A stretch of DNA of 64,000 nucleotides, from contig WPIO01000017.1 in assembly GCA_009760855.2 (NCBI GenBank), forward strand, positions 3,648,501-3,712,500, in the 5' to 3' direction. A program made the position numbers and the translations under genes. The DNA comes from Cristatella mucedo. Taxonomy: Eukaryota > Bryozoa > Phylactolaemata > Cristatellidae. This document shows positions 41,516 to 53,989 of the stretch, piece after piece. Under the pieces are notes generated by a model. It had not been told where the DNA came from. It saw nothing but the letters and a program-made list of their open reading frames with translations, and searched no databases. Positions within the stretch are counted from its first letter, which is position 1, and each line of letters opens with the position of its first letter.

Positions 41516-43384
41516 AAGATATCTCAAAAAAGGTTTTTAACTAATATAAATACAAAACTGCTTGCTACTGTGTTGAAATTGACAATGCCCATGGCATAGA
41601 GTTGGCACAATGCCCATGGCAGAGAGTTGCCTGTCTACACATAAATGACACAGTATTAGTTGGGCAGGAAGCACCTTAACGACCGAGCTACCACAGACAC
41701 ACAGCTGGACGGTCGGCGCGAGTTCTGAGGCTGACCGTGCCATTTCGAGAAAGCTAGCTATCGGCTATAGGCGACGGTGGCAGCCTCGGATTCGGCATCA
41801 GAAGGGGAGGGGTGAGCAGTTCGTGAGAGAGAGAGAGAGAGAGAGACAGAGGGAGGGACAGAGAGGAAGAGAGTGAGAGAGCAAGCTAGTAATAGGGCAG
41901 CTGGAGTGCAATGGATAAAAGCTATCTGGCCAAACACTGCAGCTACCTGCCTGCGGCTTTGGATCCTGACCACAAAGGTGGCTGGCTGGACTCCATGAAA
42001 ACCAGCAGAAAGTGGAGATTAATTATTAACACGGCCGCCGGGGTTCATGCCATCTATTCGTGACATCATACTCAAACTACCAACCTGACCTTGATGGCTA
42101 ACTGCGCACTGAATGTATACCCAACATCGAGCCTTGAAGAGACTATGGTAACTTCTATGAAAACTCCCCCACTCTAATCGTGACCCTGCATGCAGGCACG
42201 GCAGAAGGCTGAGTGTCAACAGTTAGTGAAACCACCTCACTACCTAACCTCAATGGAGTCACAATGTTCAAAGCAAAAGCAGTAAGACAGTACTCTCGAG
42301 CAACAGGACCCAGCAAGCAATTAACAATCGCTGAGTACCACAAGAATTCCTGACTTCTGCAGGGACTTGAAATGTCAGAAGCCATTGTCGGCTGCTGACA
42401 ATGGCCGCGTCTGGCAACACAAGTCCGCTTTCACGTGGCACTGGTACACGGCTGCCTTGCGGCTGGCGGCCGGCTTGCCAATCACGGGAAGACAATCGGT
42501 CAGCTCAGCAAGGGGGAGCAGAGGAGGGGGGGCTTTCTTCGACCAAAAGGGTGCATCCTCTGTGCACTGCCTGCAGGACAGATGACTAGAGCCGCCCTTC
42601 CGAGCACGACACAAAGACGTCGGCACACAAGTGCCCGGCCACCAAAACAAGCAGTCGAAACACGTGGATCTGCAGGCCGTGAATGCACTGTGGTGCATGC
42701 CACTAGCTGGCGCTGCTGCTGTCACTGCTGCTGCTGCTGCTGCTGATTGGTGAAGGCACGAAGAACTCGAGCACATACGATTGCAATCCCGGTCAGGCCG
42801 AGGGTGCAGGCAATTCGCTTGAGGAAGCTAACTTTAAGTTTCCGCTCAAGGTTTCTGCTCAACCTCGACTGTCCCTTAATCAGGAGCAGCCGCTCAGTCG
42901 AGCTGAAAATTAAGTATTTTGCACACAGCTGCCGCCGCAAAAAAGAGAGGCCAGCAAGATAGCAGCTACTAGCTGTACCCACAGGTGCCTCGAGTTAGTC
43001 ACTGGGCCCAAAGAACAGAGTCGCGTATTACCAACGTGAGAAACTTGTGTAGGAGCAGGCAGGTATGCAGGCACGACGAAGGACCAAGGCAAGAAAGAAA
43101 AAGCAGCAGAAACACAAGCTCGGTGGACCTGACCAAGCCACCAGATCCTGACGACCGACCCTGCAAAGCAGCTGGGTTGCTCGAAAAAACCCACAGCCGA
43201 AAACAAAAAAGCCTAAAACTCAAGCCTGCACCTGTGCCTTACCCTCCCCAGCAGGCGAAATACCGCCAGCTCTCGGCTTCCCATCATGGTCGCCTAGGTC
43301 ACGTGTCTGCCATTGTCTAAGCACAGCTCACGAGGTGCTTTCATGGAAAGCAGACATCGGCACCCTGCTGGTCGTCTCTAACTG

Positions 43385-43560
43385 CTAATAAAAACCGAGT
43401 AGCTACAGCTCGGTGGCCTCGAGGTGAAGGCCGCATGCTGTCGATCACGAGTTGAGACACGTAAGAGAAAGAGCTCATGTATAAAGTGCCTAGAAAGAGA
43501 TTGAGTTCTCTGAGGGCACTTTATCAAGTGTATTATTATTATTCTTATTTTTATTATCAA
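43385..43560 (+). mobile_element. Short SINE copy with covarying hairpin and TTA tail
   Basis: A weak tRNA-like head (AGCTCGGTGGCCTCGAGG; GATCACGAGTTGAGAC) is followed directly by stem AAAGTGCC, loop with AGAGATTGAGTTCTCT, stem GGCACTTT and (TTATT)n. The stem carries T-A in place of the C-G found in other copies. Confidence 0.72.
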
Positions 43561-45439
43561 GAGGATACCGAAAGCTAGCCGCTAAAAGCTTGAGCCCTAA
43601 CAATGAACGGTACGAGGGGGATCCCCCAGCGCTCCCACCTGCCGGGATGTCGGCTGCAATCACTGCAGACTGGCAAAGCATCTAGGTACACAGACACGAA
43701 TCCCAGATGCCCTTCCTGCTGCTGGTACTGCAGCTGCAGCAGCCGATGAAGCCGTAGTGCCAAAACCATGACAGCCCTGAGTTGTCGCAGGATGAGTGCC
43801 AAGTAGAATGTTGGCCAGTGACCAGCCAGCCACCTGTCACATCCACCTCACCCCCATCGAGCCCAGCCCCCCTTCCGAATAAAAGCAGGACGGCATGCGC
43901 CAGGCATCTATGTGCCAACTCCAGACCGGCTGGCTGAATGGCATGGTTTTCATCCGAGCTATGCCATACAGGCTTCGACAGCCCAGCCTGGCCCGGCCCA
44001 GCCCGGCCCACTCACTCCAGTCTCACTGCAGCAGCCTTTCGGCTTGCTCAGCCAAGCAATAATGCATGGGACCCCGGGTGGGCATGCAAAGCCATCCGAA
44101 CCAAGCTGGCGAGGCACGTTACCGATAACGTTTACACATAGCAGCTCGGTGAGGCCGGATGCTGCTGCTGCTGCTACCTGGAATATGATCGCCGACAGCA
44201 GACCAGGCAGGCTAGCTAGGCTGCTGAATGATACTCGGGTGAAGCACGGCGCGTGCATCTTAACTTGTATCGGTCGCAAGAATTTCCTCTAGGCTGCAGC
44301 TGCAGGCGCCAGCTCTCCTAGACAGCAGACAGGTGCCCTCCTTGCAGTGGACTCAAGAGAGAGGTCAAGTGCCAGGGGCAGCTACGGTGATGGCCAGCAC
44401 GGCTAGCAGGAGTAGCAATCCTGGCACATAGCTGTAATGCTCTAGATGCTGGGCGGCAAACCGAACGGCTACACGGCGGAGACAGCAGAGACCAGGCGCG
44501 GCTGAGACAGATGACGTCAATCTGCAAAAGCAGGCTGGTGGCCTTGTCGGAGAGGTGGGTGGTGATGGCCAGTTTGGCCGGGCGGTCCGAGGCTGTCCGG
44601 CGAGTCTTGGTTCGGCTATCAGCACAAGGCAGCGAGCGGAGCGCCAAGCTCCACGGACTGCTACTTTGGTCGACACAGCAAATGCACCGCGTCAACGGCC
44701 ACGAAGAAAGTTACGATCGGGCAATTAAGCGTCCCACGGAGCTGCACATGCTGCAAGTACCACGGCACGGCTACGGCCTAGCACACACACAAAAGCAGAG
44801 CCGGCCGCTCTTGCGCTGGGGGGGAGGCGGGCAACGCACCTACTAGAGTCGAGCACGGAGAGCCATCGCGCAGGGGGGGTGCCATCGTGAGTAGAATAAA
44901 CGACGCTGTCACCTCCTCCAACGGGACTTGGACGATCAGCAGCCACGGGAGGCGAAAGAGAGGGAGGGATATACTACCGCCGAGACACGCTGCTTTCAGC
45001 AGCCACTCGAGAGTTCGGCGGCTCCGAGAGGCGAGCTTATAATCCTCAAAATACGGCGCGTCACCGATCAGCCAGCGCGTGCGTTCTGCGGGGGGGGGGG
45101 GAGGGGGCGGCCGAGGCCGGTCACAAACCAGAGATAGATCGCAGGTAGGCACCGCGACAAGCCGACGCTACATCAAGCTCGCACTCATCGGAAATCGGCA
45201 GCGAACTATCGGAAATGCCAGAACTGGTGATCGAAAGTCCTATCCCTCTCTAGCGATTCAAGCACGAGCACCCACGGACGCGAGTTCACGCGGTTACCTT
45301 CGTCCAGCGCACCATCATTTGTTTATCCCTAAAGATGGCGCCAAAGAGTTAAGCCACCCGCTTCCTCCCCACCCCCCACCCACCCACCTGCTCGCCAGCC
45401 GCGACGAGGCAGACTCGTGCAACGCACGCTGAGCATGGT

Positions 45440-45664
45440 TTCGATTTTCCGTGATATTATATAGGGCTACGAATAACTGATCCGACGTCTCTGCTAAAAA
45501 ATTTGAATTTATAAACATCCCTTGAGCCGGAGGTCACTAGTCACATGCAGGTGGCTTAGCAACGGGCTCTGGCTTCTAAGCCCACCTGCTAGCTCTGGGG
45601 ACTTCGGGGGAGTCGGCAGCGTTAGCACAAGTAAAACTCGGGCGAAACGGAAGAAGCGATAGCA
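45440..45664 (+). promoter_or_regulatory. Possible promoter/5' leader of NWD2-like gene
   Basis: The region directly upstream of the first coding exon contains TGATATTATATAGGG at about 45,451-45,466, a TATA-like string roughly 200 bp before the ATG. The surroundings are CpG-rich. No initiator or transcript evidence is available. Confidence 0.25.
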
Positions 45665-45833
45665 ATGACGGAGGGCCCGCATCCTAGAGGCAGCTACGAA
45701 GCAGCCGCGACTGCGGACGCTCGTCGGGAGCACGCAGCCCGACGGTCACTACTTGCCGGACAACTGCTTGTGAACGATTTACCCGCCATAACTCCTACTT
45801 GCGTGAAATTGTGCGTGAGCGCTCCGTATACAG
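45665..45833 (+). CDS. NWD2: NWD2-like exon 1 (start codon)
   Basis: The ATG at 45,665 opens [20 protein letters not shown], an Ala/Arg-rich leader, then [20 protein letters not shown], which aligns with the LP...RLYVCSNPEDT strand at the start of NWD2. The donor GTGAGA begins at 45,834 and leaves one base (G). The next exon supplies AC, giving Asp. The exon assignment rests on this homology and exact phase across a 4.8-kb intron. The start is the only Met in this frame before the conserved strand. Confidence 0.75.
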
Positions 45834-46072
45834 GTGAGAAGCTGCCGGCCGTTGGCCTGACGATCGGAAACGCCCGCGGCGCAGCGCCGGCCGAAGCTGG
45901 GGTGCATGTGCGGCGCTCTACGCGCCGACAGAGCGCCGACCAGCGAGCCCACCGCAGTGACCACAATTCCGCCGGGTTCAGCGTGCAGCCGCGGCTACGC
46001 GCGATGCTTGCAGGTGCATAGGTGCACAACAAGTTTGCATCCAAACCGATCGACCGCTATAAGGTCGTCCGG

Positions 46073-46121
<49 letters not shown>

Positions 46122-46154
46122 TGTGTGTGTGTGCCGTGTACTGCACGTATATAA

Positions 46155-46189
<35 letters not shown>

Positions 46190-46293
46190 ACAATATATAT
46201 ATATATATACAATATATACATATATATATATATATGTATATGTGTGTGTGCACTCTATATATACATAGAGAGAGTGCACACATATATATTGTA

Positions 46294-46332
<39 letters not shown>

Positions 46333-49300
46333 TCTATATATAGAGAAAGAAAGCACACAAATATATTATATATACACAATATATATATATGTATATTTAC
46401 ACATATGAATATATATACATATATATGTGTGTGTGTGTGTGTGCGTTCGTGCGCGCGGGCGTATGTGTGCGCGCGCGAGCGTGCGTACGTGCGTCGCTAA
46501 ACTGCCCGGTGTACTTACAACCACTCTATAACCGGAAGGATAATCGTAGCGTAAGTAAGAAAAGCGAGCTATGTCCCGTCGTCCTCGGTCGTTGAACTTA
46601 CCCCTTACGCGCGACCTCCGATACGAGAAGAGGGTCTTATCAAATCGGCCACTTCGACAAGGACGATTAGCCTGTCGCTAGCGACTGTCACAAAAACGGC
46701 CCAGGTTGGTTGTAGCTGACAGCGCGAGCGACCACGTAGGGAATTGCGCCACACTATCGCCGGCGCTATGCCAAAGACATCCTTTTTTTCTGGCCTTCCG
46801 GACTGCCCGCGTCATTTTCTGCGTCGCCGTTCTCGCGCGCGGGCCCGCGTGCGTGCGGTAGGCGCGACGGGGTATCTGCGGCGGCTGGCGCTGAGAGGGC
46901 CCCCGAAGAAAGCGTTCTGCCCGACCGCAGATCCTCGGCGAGGTCTGGGCTCTGCCGTCTGGCGGATTCCGCGTCTGCTGCGCGCGAGGCGGCGTAGCGT
47001 AAAGCGGAGCAGCTCGGCGCTCTTCCGGCACGTCGCCCGCCCGCCCGCCCGCAAAAGGACGCTCTTTAGACCACCCGGACGAGCTCAGATGGTGTGCGTC
47101 GCCGCTGTCGTCCGCTTGTTCGTCAGTCGCGGCGCGGCGCTCTAACGGATCGCTTCCGGTTTGACCGCAACGGCGGTCGCAGCTGGACCGAATGCGTGGG
47201 CCCAAACCGAGAGCTCTTAATGGGCCACCACCTGTGCGCTAGGGAGCAAGCCAACAATTGATTACGGGAAACCTACAGAAAAGGTCATATGGTGTCGAAA
47301 ACTATTCGGTTCCGGAATATATAATAAAAATCGACGGGGCACTTTTTAGCTCTGTCTAATCGAGTACAAGAATAGATAAAAATTAGCTGGAACAATTGGC
47401 GCATTTTTAAAGAAACGCTGAGAAGTTTGCAGCCCTTCAGAAGAATTTGCTTGGAGAGCACCGACCCGGTTACAGTTTTTGTGCACTGACGCGATGTAAT
47501 TTTAAAGACACGTCACCGATTTCACGAAACATGTTTATACATTTAGACTGTGTTCTCGCTTGGCGATTTCCTTTGCAGCAAATGTAAAGCGCCTAGGAGG
47601 AGATTGAGTTCTCTGAGGGCGCTTTATCGAGTGCATTATTATTATTATTATAGTACTAGCACGTCTTCGAATTCCCGGCGTGCATCATGCATCATTGTAA
47701 TAATGGTATATAATAGGAGGAACGCCAAGTTATAATATCCCGTGACACGCCATACAATCGAGTAAAAGTATATGGGTGCGATTAAGTACAGTGCAACCGG
47801 AGTACAGTGCAATGCAGCGAAACCCGATCCCTCGTTTTAACTGCTTTGTGCAAGTACGATCGCATGCAAAGGATGGAAAGACCACGTGTAAAGTGCCTAG
47901 AAAGAGAAAGATTAAGTTCTCTGAGGGTGCTATGCAAATGTATTATTATTATGATTATTATCAACTTCAAACCGTCTAGTGGTTGCAAAGGCTGACATCG
48001 CGATCGTCTGTTGGAGCTGCATACTGATGATCATGAGCATTTTGCTCATGATCATCAGTATGCAGATAATAATGTTTGCTTACGCAAATACAACGTTGAA
48101 TAGGCGTCTTACCTCTAGATGCCTGGCATCGGAAGCCGCGCCTCATTTTTATTCTGGGGGCAATGTACTGGAAGACGGGCTAAGGATTGGCGCCGAGTTT
48201 CCGAACTGACGAGTAAAAGGAACAAATTTTGAGTCCTCGCGGACAGCATAATTTCGATTCTACTTGGAACCCTTTCCCCCAGGCGCCGAGCTCAACTTTT
48301 ACTAGTATTAATCGGTTATGCGTTGGGACTTGTTAAAATAGCTTGCAGCCAATGTCAAAGCTTTCGGTCAGGCTGTGCCCTCTAGGGCAAGCATTTATCG
48401 TGACTTTGAAAGACACGGTTGACGACTTGACAGGCGAAAAAATCTATTCACGATACGGGAGTACCTGTTGATGGGACACCACGAGCTTCATTTTTTTCTT
48501 CTTCTTAGCGGTTCAAGCCAAACATAGATAGATACAGCAAACACCAATTCACTTTGAGCGCCATGCTCCATAGTAATGCTCCCGTGACCACTCTGGGGGC
48601 GGAGCTAGTAGAAAGCTAGCGGGAAGCAAGTCAAAAAGGCCGACCTACCGAGCCTGGGGTCGAGGGGTCGACGTGGGGTCGACGCGACCGCATGTGGTCA
48701 GGCTTGTTTGACATTTTCTGAAGGCTGACTGCCTTATTACTGCTCCACAGCTTCCTGCTACCCCTTAGGGGCCAATAGCATTGGCATCGACCGAATAAAG
48801 AGGAACTGCACTCGAAATGCCGGCTGCTGTCACGGTGTCACTGTTTATAGTGTACAGTCTACACTGTGCAGTGCAGATCACATCGATGTGCACGCGTCTC
48901 TGGTCGTTTGAAAGCCTTCATGGCAACAAGGAGGTGCCTGGCTTTGGCTAAAGCACCCTTCTTGAATGTGGTGCATGTTCAGGCGATGTGTCACGTGGGC
49001 AAGAGTATGCTATTTGGAATAGGAAGTGAGAGCACTGCTACAACCGCAGCGATGTGTGCCCCGTTAGAAATCAATGAGCAACGCAACTGCAACATTACTC
49101 CATTTCTCACCGACCCAAACTGGCTCTCCACCAAGCATTGCAACCAGCTTAAGTTTTTTTTTACTCACTTTTGGGTCCCTCCATTCTCTTGCTCTGGCCC
49201 ATCTACTTCATAATCAAGCTCTGCACCGTGCCAGAGTCGTCTGGCTTCGCCCCTGACCAAGCTCAAATCCTAGGGAGGCTGCAACACAGTTTCTACGCCC

Positions 49301-51382
49301 TAAAGCCATAACTAACTCACTATCGACTTGCATCACGAGATTCCCTGACTTGACGAGATTTAATGACGAGTTAAAAATTCACCTGTTCTTTGCAGCTTTT
49401 GATCAGTCCGTGAGAATCGTCCTTTGCATTCTTATGAGTGCTGAATTCGTGCATACTATCACTAGCCAACTCACGAGCTTCCTTTCCAGATTGCTAGAGT
49501 GCTGTGCACATTTTTTTATTACAATTGTGTATTGTCACAATAGAAGAAAGAAAAAATTTCTCATCGAAGGGTCGAGGACTGCTCTGGTTCTGTTAATCTG
49601 CCCCGTTGGGGGTGCAAAATTAACGGTCCTTCTTAGCCTAGCTATGCTACAATCGATCAGATCTGGATTCCAACTGGGTGCTACAATGATCCAGCGCCGA
49701 CGACAAAGGCATGCGTGGCATCCTAACTCCTTTCCAGAGTTTTTGCAATTGTCTTGGCTTGCTCGAGCTATACATGGCACCAGCATCCAAATCGGTCATT
49801 GTCGTCCTCAGCCATTACTGCTTCACAAACAGCAAGGGAATAAGAGATAGATCTGAGCTGCCAGCTGCATTGAATACCAGTTCCAAGCATGTTTAAAGGC
49901 TGCCTTTGGCAGTTGTTCACATCTGGGCCGGGGAGGGCTGCTGCTGCGCTGGGCACAAGAATGCTCTGGCACCTGTTTGCCCTCATCAGCATCTTACCGT
50001 CTTGAAGCCACAACATCGGTTTGTATTGCAAAGTTGTGTCTCGTATTTCGTGTGCACTCTCCTTGCAGACTAGCAAGAACAGCACTCATGGTGGGCTTGC
50101 TCACTCGCTCACTATGCATCCTGCTCTTCCCAGCCCCTCCTCGGTACCACGTGCAGTTTTGTATTACCTCTGCACTACATGCAGCTTGGACATTAACGAG
50201 GGCCTCTCACTCTGCTATGTTACTTAAATAAACCAGTACTCTACCTGGCAGATCAGCTCAGGTCAGGCAGCCTGTAGGCATGGTTCGTGCACAACCTCAT
50301 AGTCAAGCTTTAGTTTTTATCTCGCTAAGTCAAATCCCGTCCCCGACGGTTAGCCATCTTCTACTCCTTTTTAACGGTCCAGCTACCAAAGCTCCAGCTT
50401 ATAAGATCTGCACTGTACAGAACGAGCCGAGCAGTGGCTGACTGGTCATGCACTACTAGATAGCAAGTTTCTCACCCGCTCATCCAAGAGACGCCGCAGT
50501 TCGCTCAGTTGTCGATGTTTATAATGGAGTGTAGGCGATCCTCGTGAGCTCAGCGGCAAGCTAAGCTCTGCTGCGCCGAATGCTGCTACCTGCTGCGACC
50601 ACACGGCATCGCGACTTAGATCAACGGCTCGTTGTAGACTTCAGGGAAGAGCTCTACATGTTGGAGACCGAAGTGACTCCTAAACTGAAGGAATACTGCC
50701 GCATTGCGCACGGTGTCGAGTTTGACGTAGGTGCAGCATCAGCAGCAGCAGCAGCAGCAGCCGCCTCACCACTGCAAAGTAGCCAGTGATGTTATCAGTG
50801 ATGCATTTCGGAAAGAGTGAGCGCTCAGCTGTCAGAAAACTAAACCGCCGATATGTTGCACGAAATCAATGCGATGCCTCGACAGGCTCGACGATCACGT
50901 TAAGCAGATGTGGGCAAGAATAGAGAGCTCGACCATTTCAACGAAGCTGCAGCAACACCGCAGCTGCAGCTTCGGTTGCGTTGGACCTGGAGTTGCAACG
51001 TTGACGTAGCCTTAGCTTGCTTCTTTGCTGCTTGGCTTTGTGTACCAACTAGCAGGTCGATGGACAGATTGATAATGAGGTGGCAGGCTGCAGATCACTA
51101 CGAAGCCAACAAGATGATGTGTTGTGAAAGCCACGCTGTTGGCCCGTGAAGTTAAAGTTCAAATCTTTTCGCTTGCATGCAGGCTGTGCACATAGGTGCA
51201 GTGCACCATCCAGTGAAGGGTGGCTTGACGGCACGCGCAAAGACACTGTCGCTGCTCGAAATAGAAGAGTCGAAGAGCACATCTATTGGACCATGCTTTC
51301 TCGTAAGTATGCTCACCGTGGGGGTTTGGGGTAGTAATGCGTACAACGACTGCCAGCTGCTAAGGGGTCCTGAGTTCTCAAT

Positions 51383-51415
<33 letters not shown>

Positions 51416-53934
51416 GGCATTGAGTTTTGTTAGACGACGATGCATCACACAGTCGCATCGTATATGCTTAATCAGCCTAGACATTGTATCCCAATGCTTT
51501 ATAATTACACTGGTCGGCACACCAGCCGATTCGATTCTGGTGTCGGTCACCAGAAGCATAGATAGCCAAGCAGGAGCAGGCTTCACCACTGCACAGGAGT
51601 CCAACTGGTAGACAATAGAACCACAGCTGCCTTTCAGCTCAGCTCCCTAGCATTTAAAAGTGGGCTAGATGAAGCCTTTCAGTATATCTATGGCTTGATT
51701 CAAGGAGGCTTATGGTCGGCTTGCAGCAGCCTAGGATCGCCAGATACCGTCTGGGCACGTTCGACCACGATCTGGCATTCAGTGATGATCACTCCTTTTC
51801 TGTCGTGACGGAACTCGATGCCCAAAGGTTCCGTTGTCGAGCTACTGTGAATATCTCAGGCTGGGCTTTATTCGAATTTGGCCTTTTCAGTAGCTACAGT
51901 TATAGCCTTCAGCTAGTGATGCCCAGTGTGGGTGCTGTCCGAGGGCGAGGTCGGTGGGCGGCATTTCACATGCGGGCACCGGGTAGTGTGAGCCACTGCC
52001 CGGGCCGTTTTCATCGCTTTTTTCTCGAGGATTCTATCTCAACAGCTACCGCCACAAGGCTCTGTGCAGGCTGGGCATTTTAATCGATTCGCTACAGCTC
52101 TTGGCTCCATGCCTTTGAATACTGAGAAGGCCCCTGGCTGTAGGCAGGCTAGCACGCCTCCTCCTCGCACACCAGCTCGGCTCACAGTTACGTGTTCATT
52201 GTGTGCGACTGCTGGTTCCAGGCCCTCCTAGGGCAGCGTTATGGGATGACGTATGGACCGCCTGAAAGTGTAGCCGAGCAGGATTTCGAGCAGATCTGCG
52301 AGACCGTGCGAGCGCAAGGCTTCAGCATCGACCCGCTGACAGCTCACTACAGGCTGGACGAGAACGAGACACCCGAGACGCGAGAGTATCGCCTCTGCCG
52401 CACCGAGACCAGTGAGCACTCTGCGCCGCTGCGCTGCGCCGGTGCCCACTTGCGAGGGCAAACGATGCTACCAGAGCGAGTCACGCACGTGGTGCCCACG
52501 CTCGTCGCTCGCCAGGTGTCTACGACTGGCTGCAGGCCGAGAAAAAGCTCGTCAACCTACTGTGCCTCACCGACCGCGGTCGCGAGCTGTCGACGCAGAG
52601 GCCCTCGGGCACTTCCGGTAAGTGGGCTCCAGCCGGTCGCTCCTGGCCTGGCGTCTCCCCGAGCAGGCGGCTGCGGCTGGAGCTCAACAGAAAAACGGCC
52701 TGCGTGCCACCTGGCGGGAACTGTCTCTTTTGTCGACGGCAGTGCGTGCATACGCTGCAGATCTGCACGACGAGCTGGATGCCGGCATCCTGTCGGTACT
52801 GAGAGAAAAGGACAGAAACGACAACTGCCTGTGCTTCGGACGCGACATCGAGGACATCGGCGAGCACCTGAGCAGCAGGTCGAGCTCGTGCTTCGCGGAC
52901 CTGCTGCCCGGCACGCATCGGATCGACGAGCGGCAGGCCGACGCTCTGCATGCCCTGCGTGCCGCCGTGGAGGGCTCGATGAGCGCCACCTGTAGGATGA
53001 CCGAGCGAGTCGCCTGGGCGGAGCCCGACGGAGTCGATCGCGTCAGTCACGCCGCTTACTTGCAGAAGTTCGGCAGCAGCGTTTTCGAGCAGGTGAGCTG
53101 CCCGAGAGAGCCAGGCGCGACCACCAGAGACTGTCTAGGACTGTCGTGTGGCAGAGCAGCGCCTTCCGGCAGCCGAGTATGCTCGCCTGAGGACGAGCTC
53201 GGCACAGAGCAGTCAGCGGAAAGGCAGCTGGGGTTCTACTGTCGACCAGTAGACCTCCTTGAGCACCGAGAGATTTTGCAGCAGTGCAACCTGCTGCCTA
53301 CTGCTCGGCCAGAAACCCTGGCCCCGCTTCGCCCTGCTCGGCGATGCACACTTTCTTCGCGCTCGGGCGCAGGTGAGACGTCACGTCGACGTGGCAATGG
53401 TGGAGCTGCTGACCTATCCGCAAGACGATCTCTACACCGAGATCCTGCAGCACTGGCACGTGGCCAGTGAGCTGGAGCGTGCCGGCGGCGGCTACTTCGG
53501 CGGTCACGAGGAGACTCAGCTGGCTATACGGCAGTACATCGTCAACATGGCCGATCACGTGCTCGTCTGTCACGGACCAGAAGGCAGCGGAAAGTCAACC
53601 ATCATGGCTAAGATAGCTTGCGAGGTGAGAGGCTAATGTTGGCAGCAGAGAAAAAGCTCGGCAGACAAAGGAAGTGAGCATCACCATGCCTCCCGATGAA
53701 GCCTTGGCATGCAAGAGAGGCACTCCCTCTTCTCTCGCTCATCCTTGCTCTCTCTCCCTCTCTCTCCCTCTCTCCATCTATCCATCTATCCACCTGTCCA
53801 CCTACCCATCTATCCACCTACCCACCTACTCACCAACCTATCTATACCTATATCTACCTATCTATATCTACCTATCTATAAATTAATTACTCACAAGTTT
53901 TAAGTAATTCATAGTTCAATAGTAATATATATAT

Positions 53935-53989
<55 letters not shown>

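Larger units (their letters stand above)
45834..50637 (+). other. NWD2-like intron 1 (4.8 kb)
   Basis: It contains a TA/TG compound microsatellite (46,074-46,440), a CpG-rich stretch (about 46,690-47,200) with long GC-rich shadow frames on both strands, two SINE/LINE hairpin tails (47,555-47,650 and 47,865-47,965), a perfect 23-bp inverted repeat (48,017-48,065), a GGGGTCGA repeat near 48,655-48,685 and a LINE end at 49,270-49,420. Confidence 0.6.

Noticed and set aside
44778-45152. 124-codon minus frame near the NWD2-like start, considered as tensin's first exon
   Set aside because: There is no C1-domain or other tensin N-terminal motif and no phase test is possible; it is open by GC composition.
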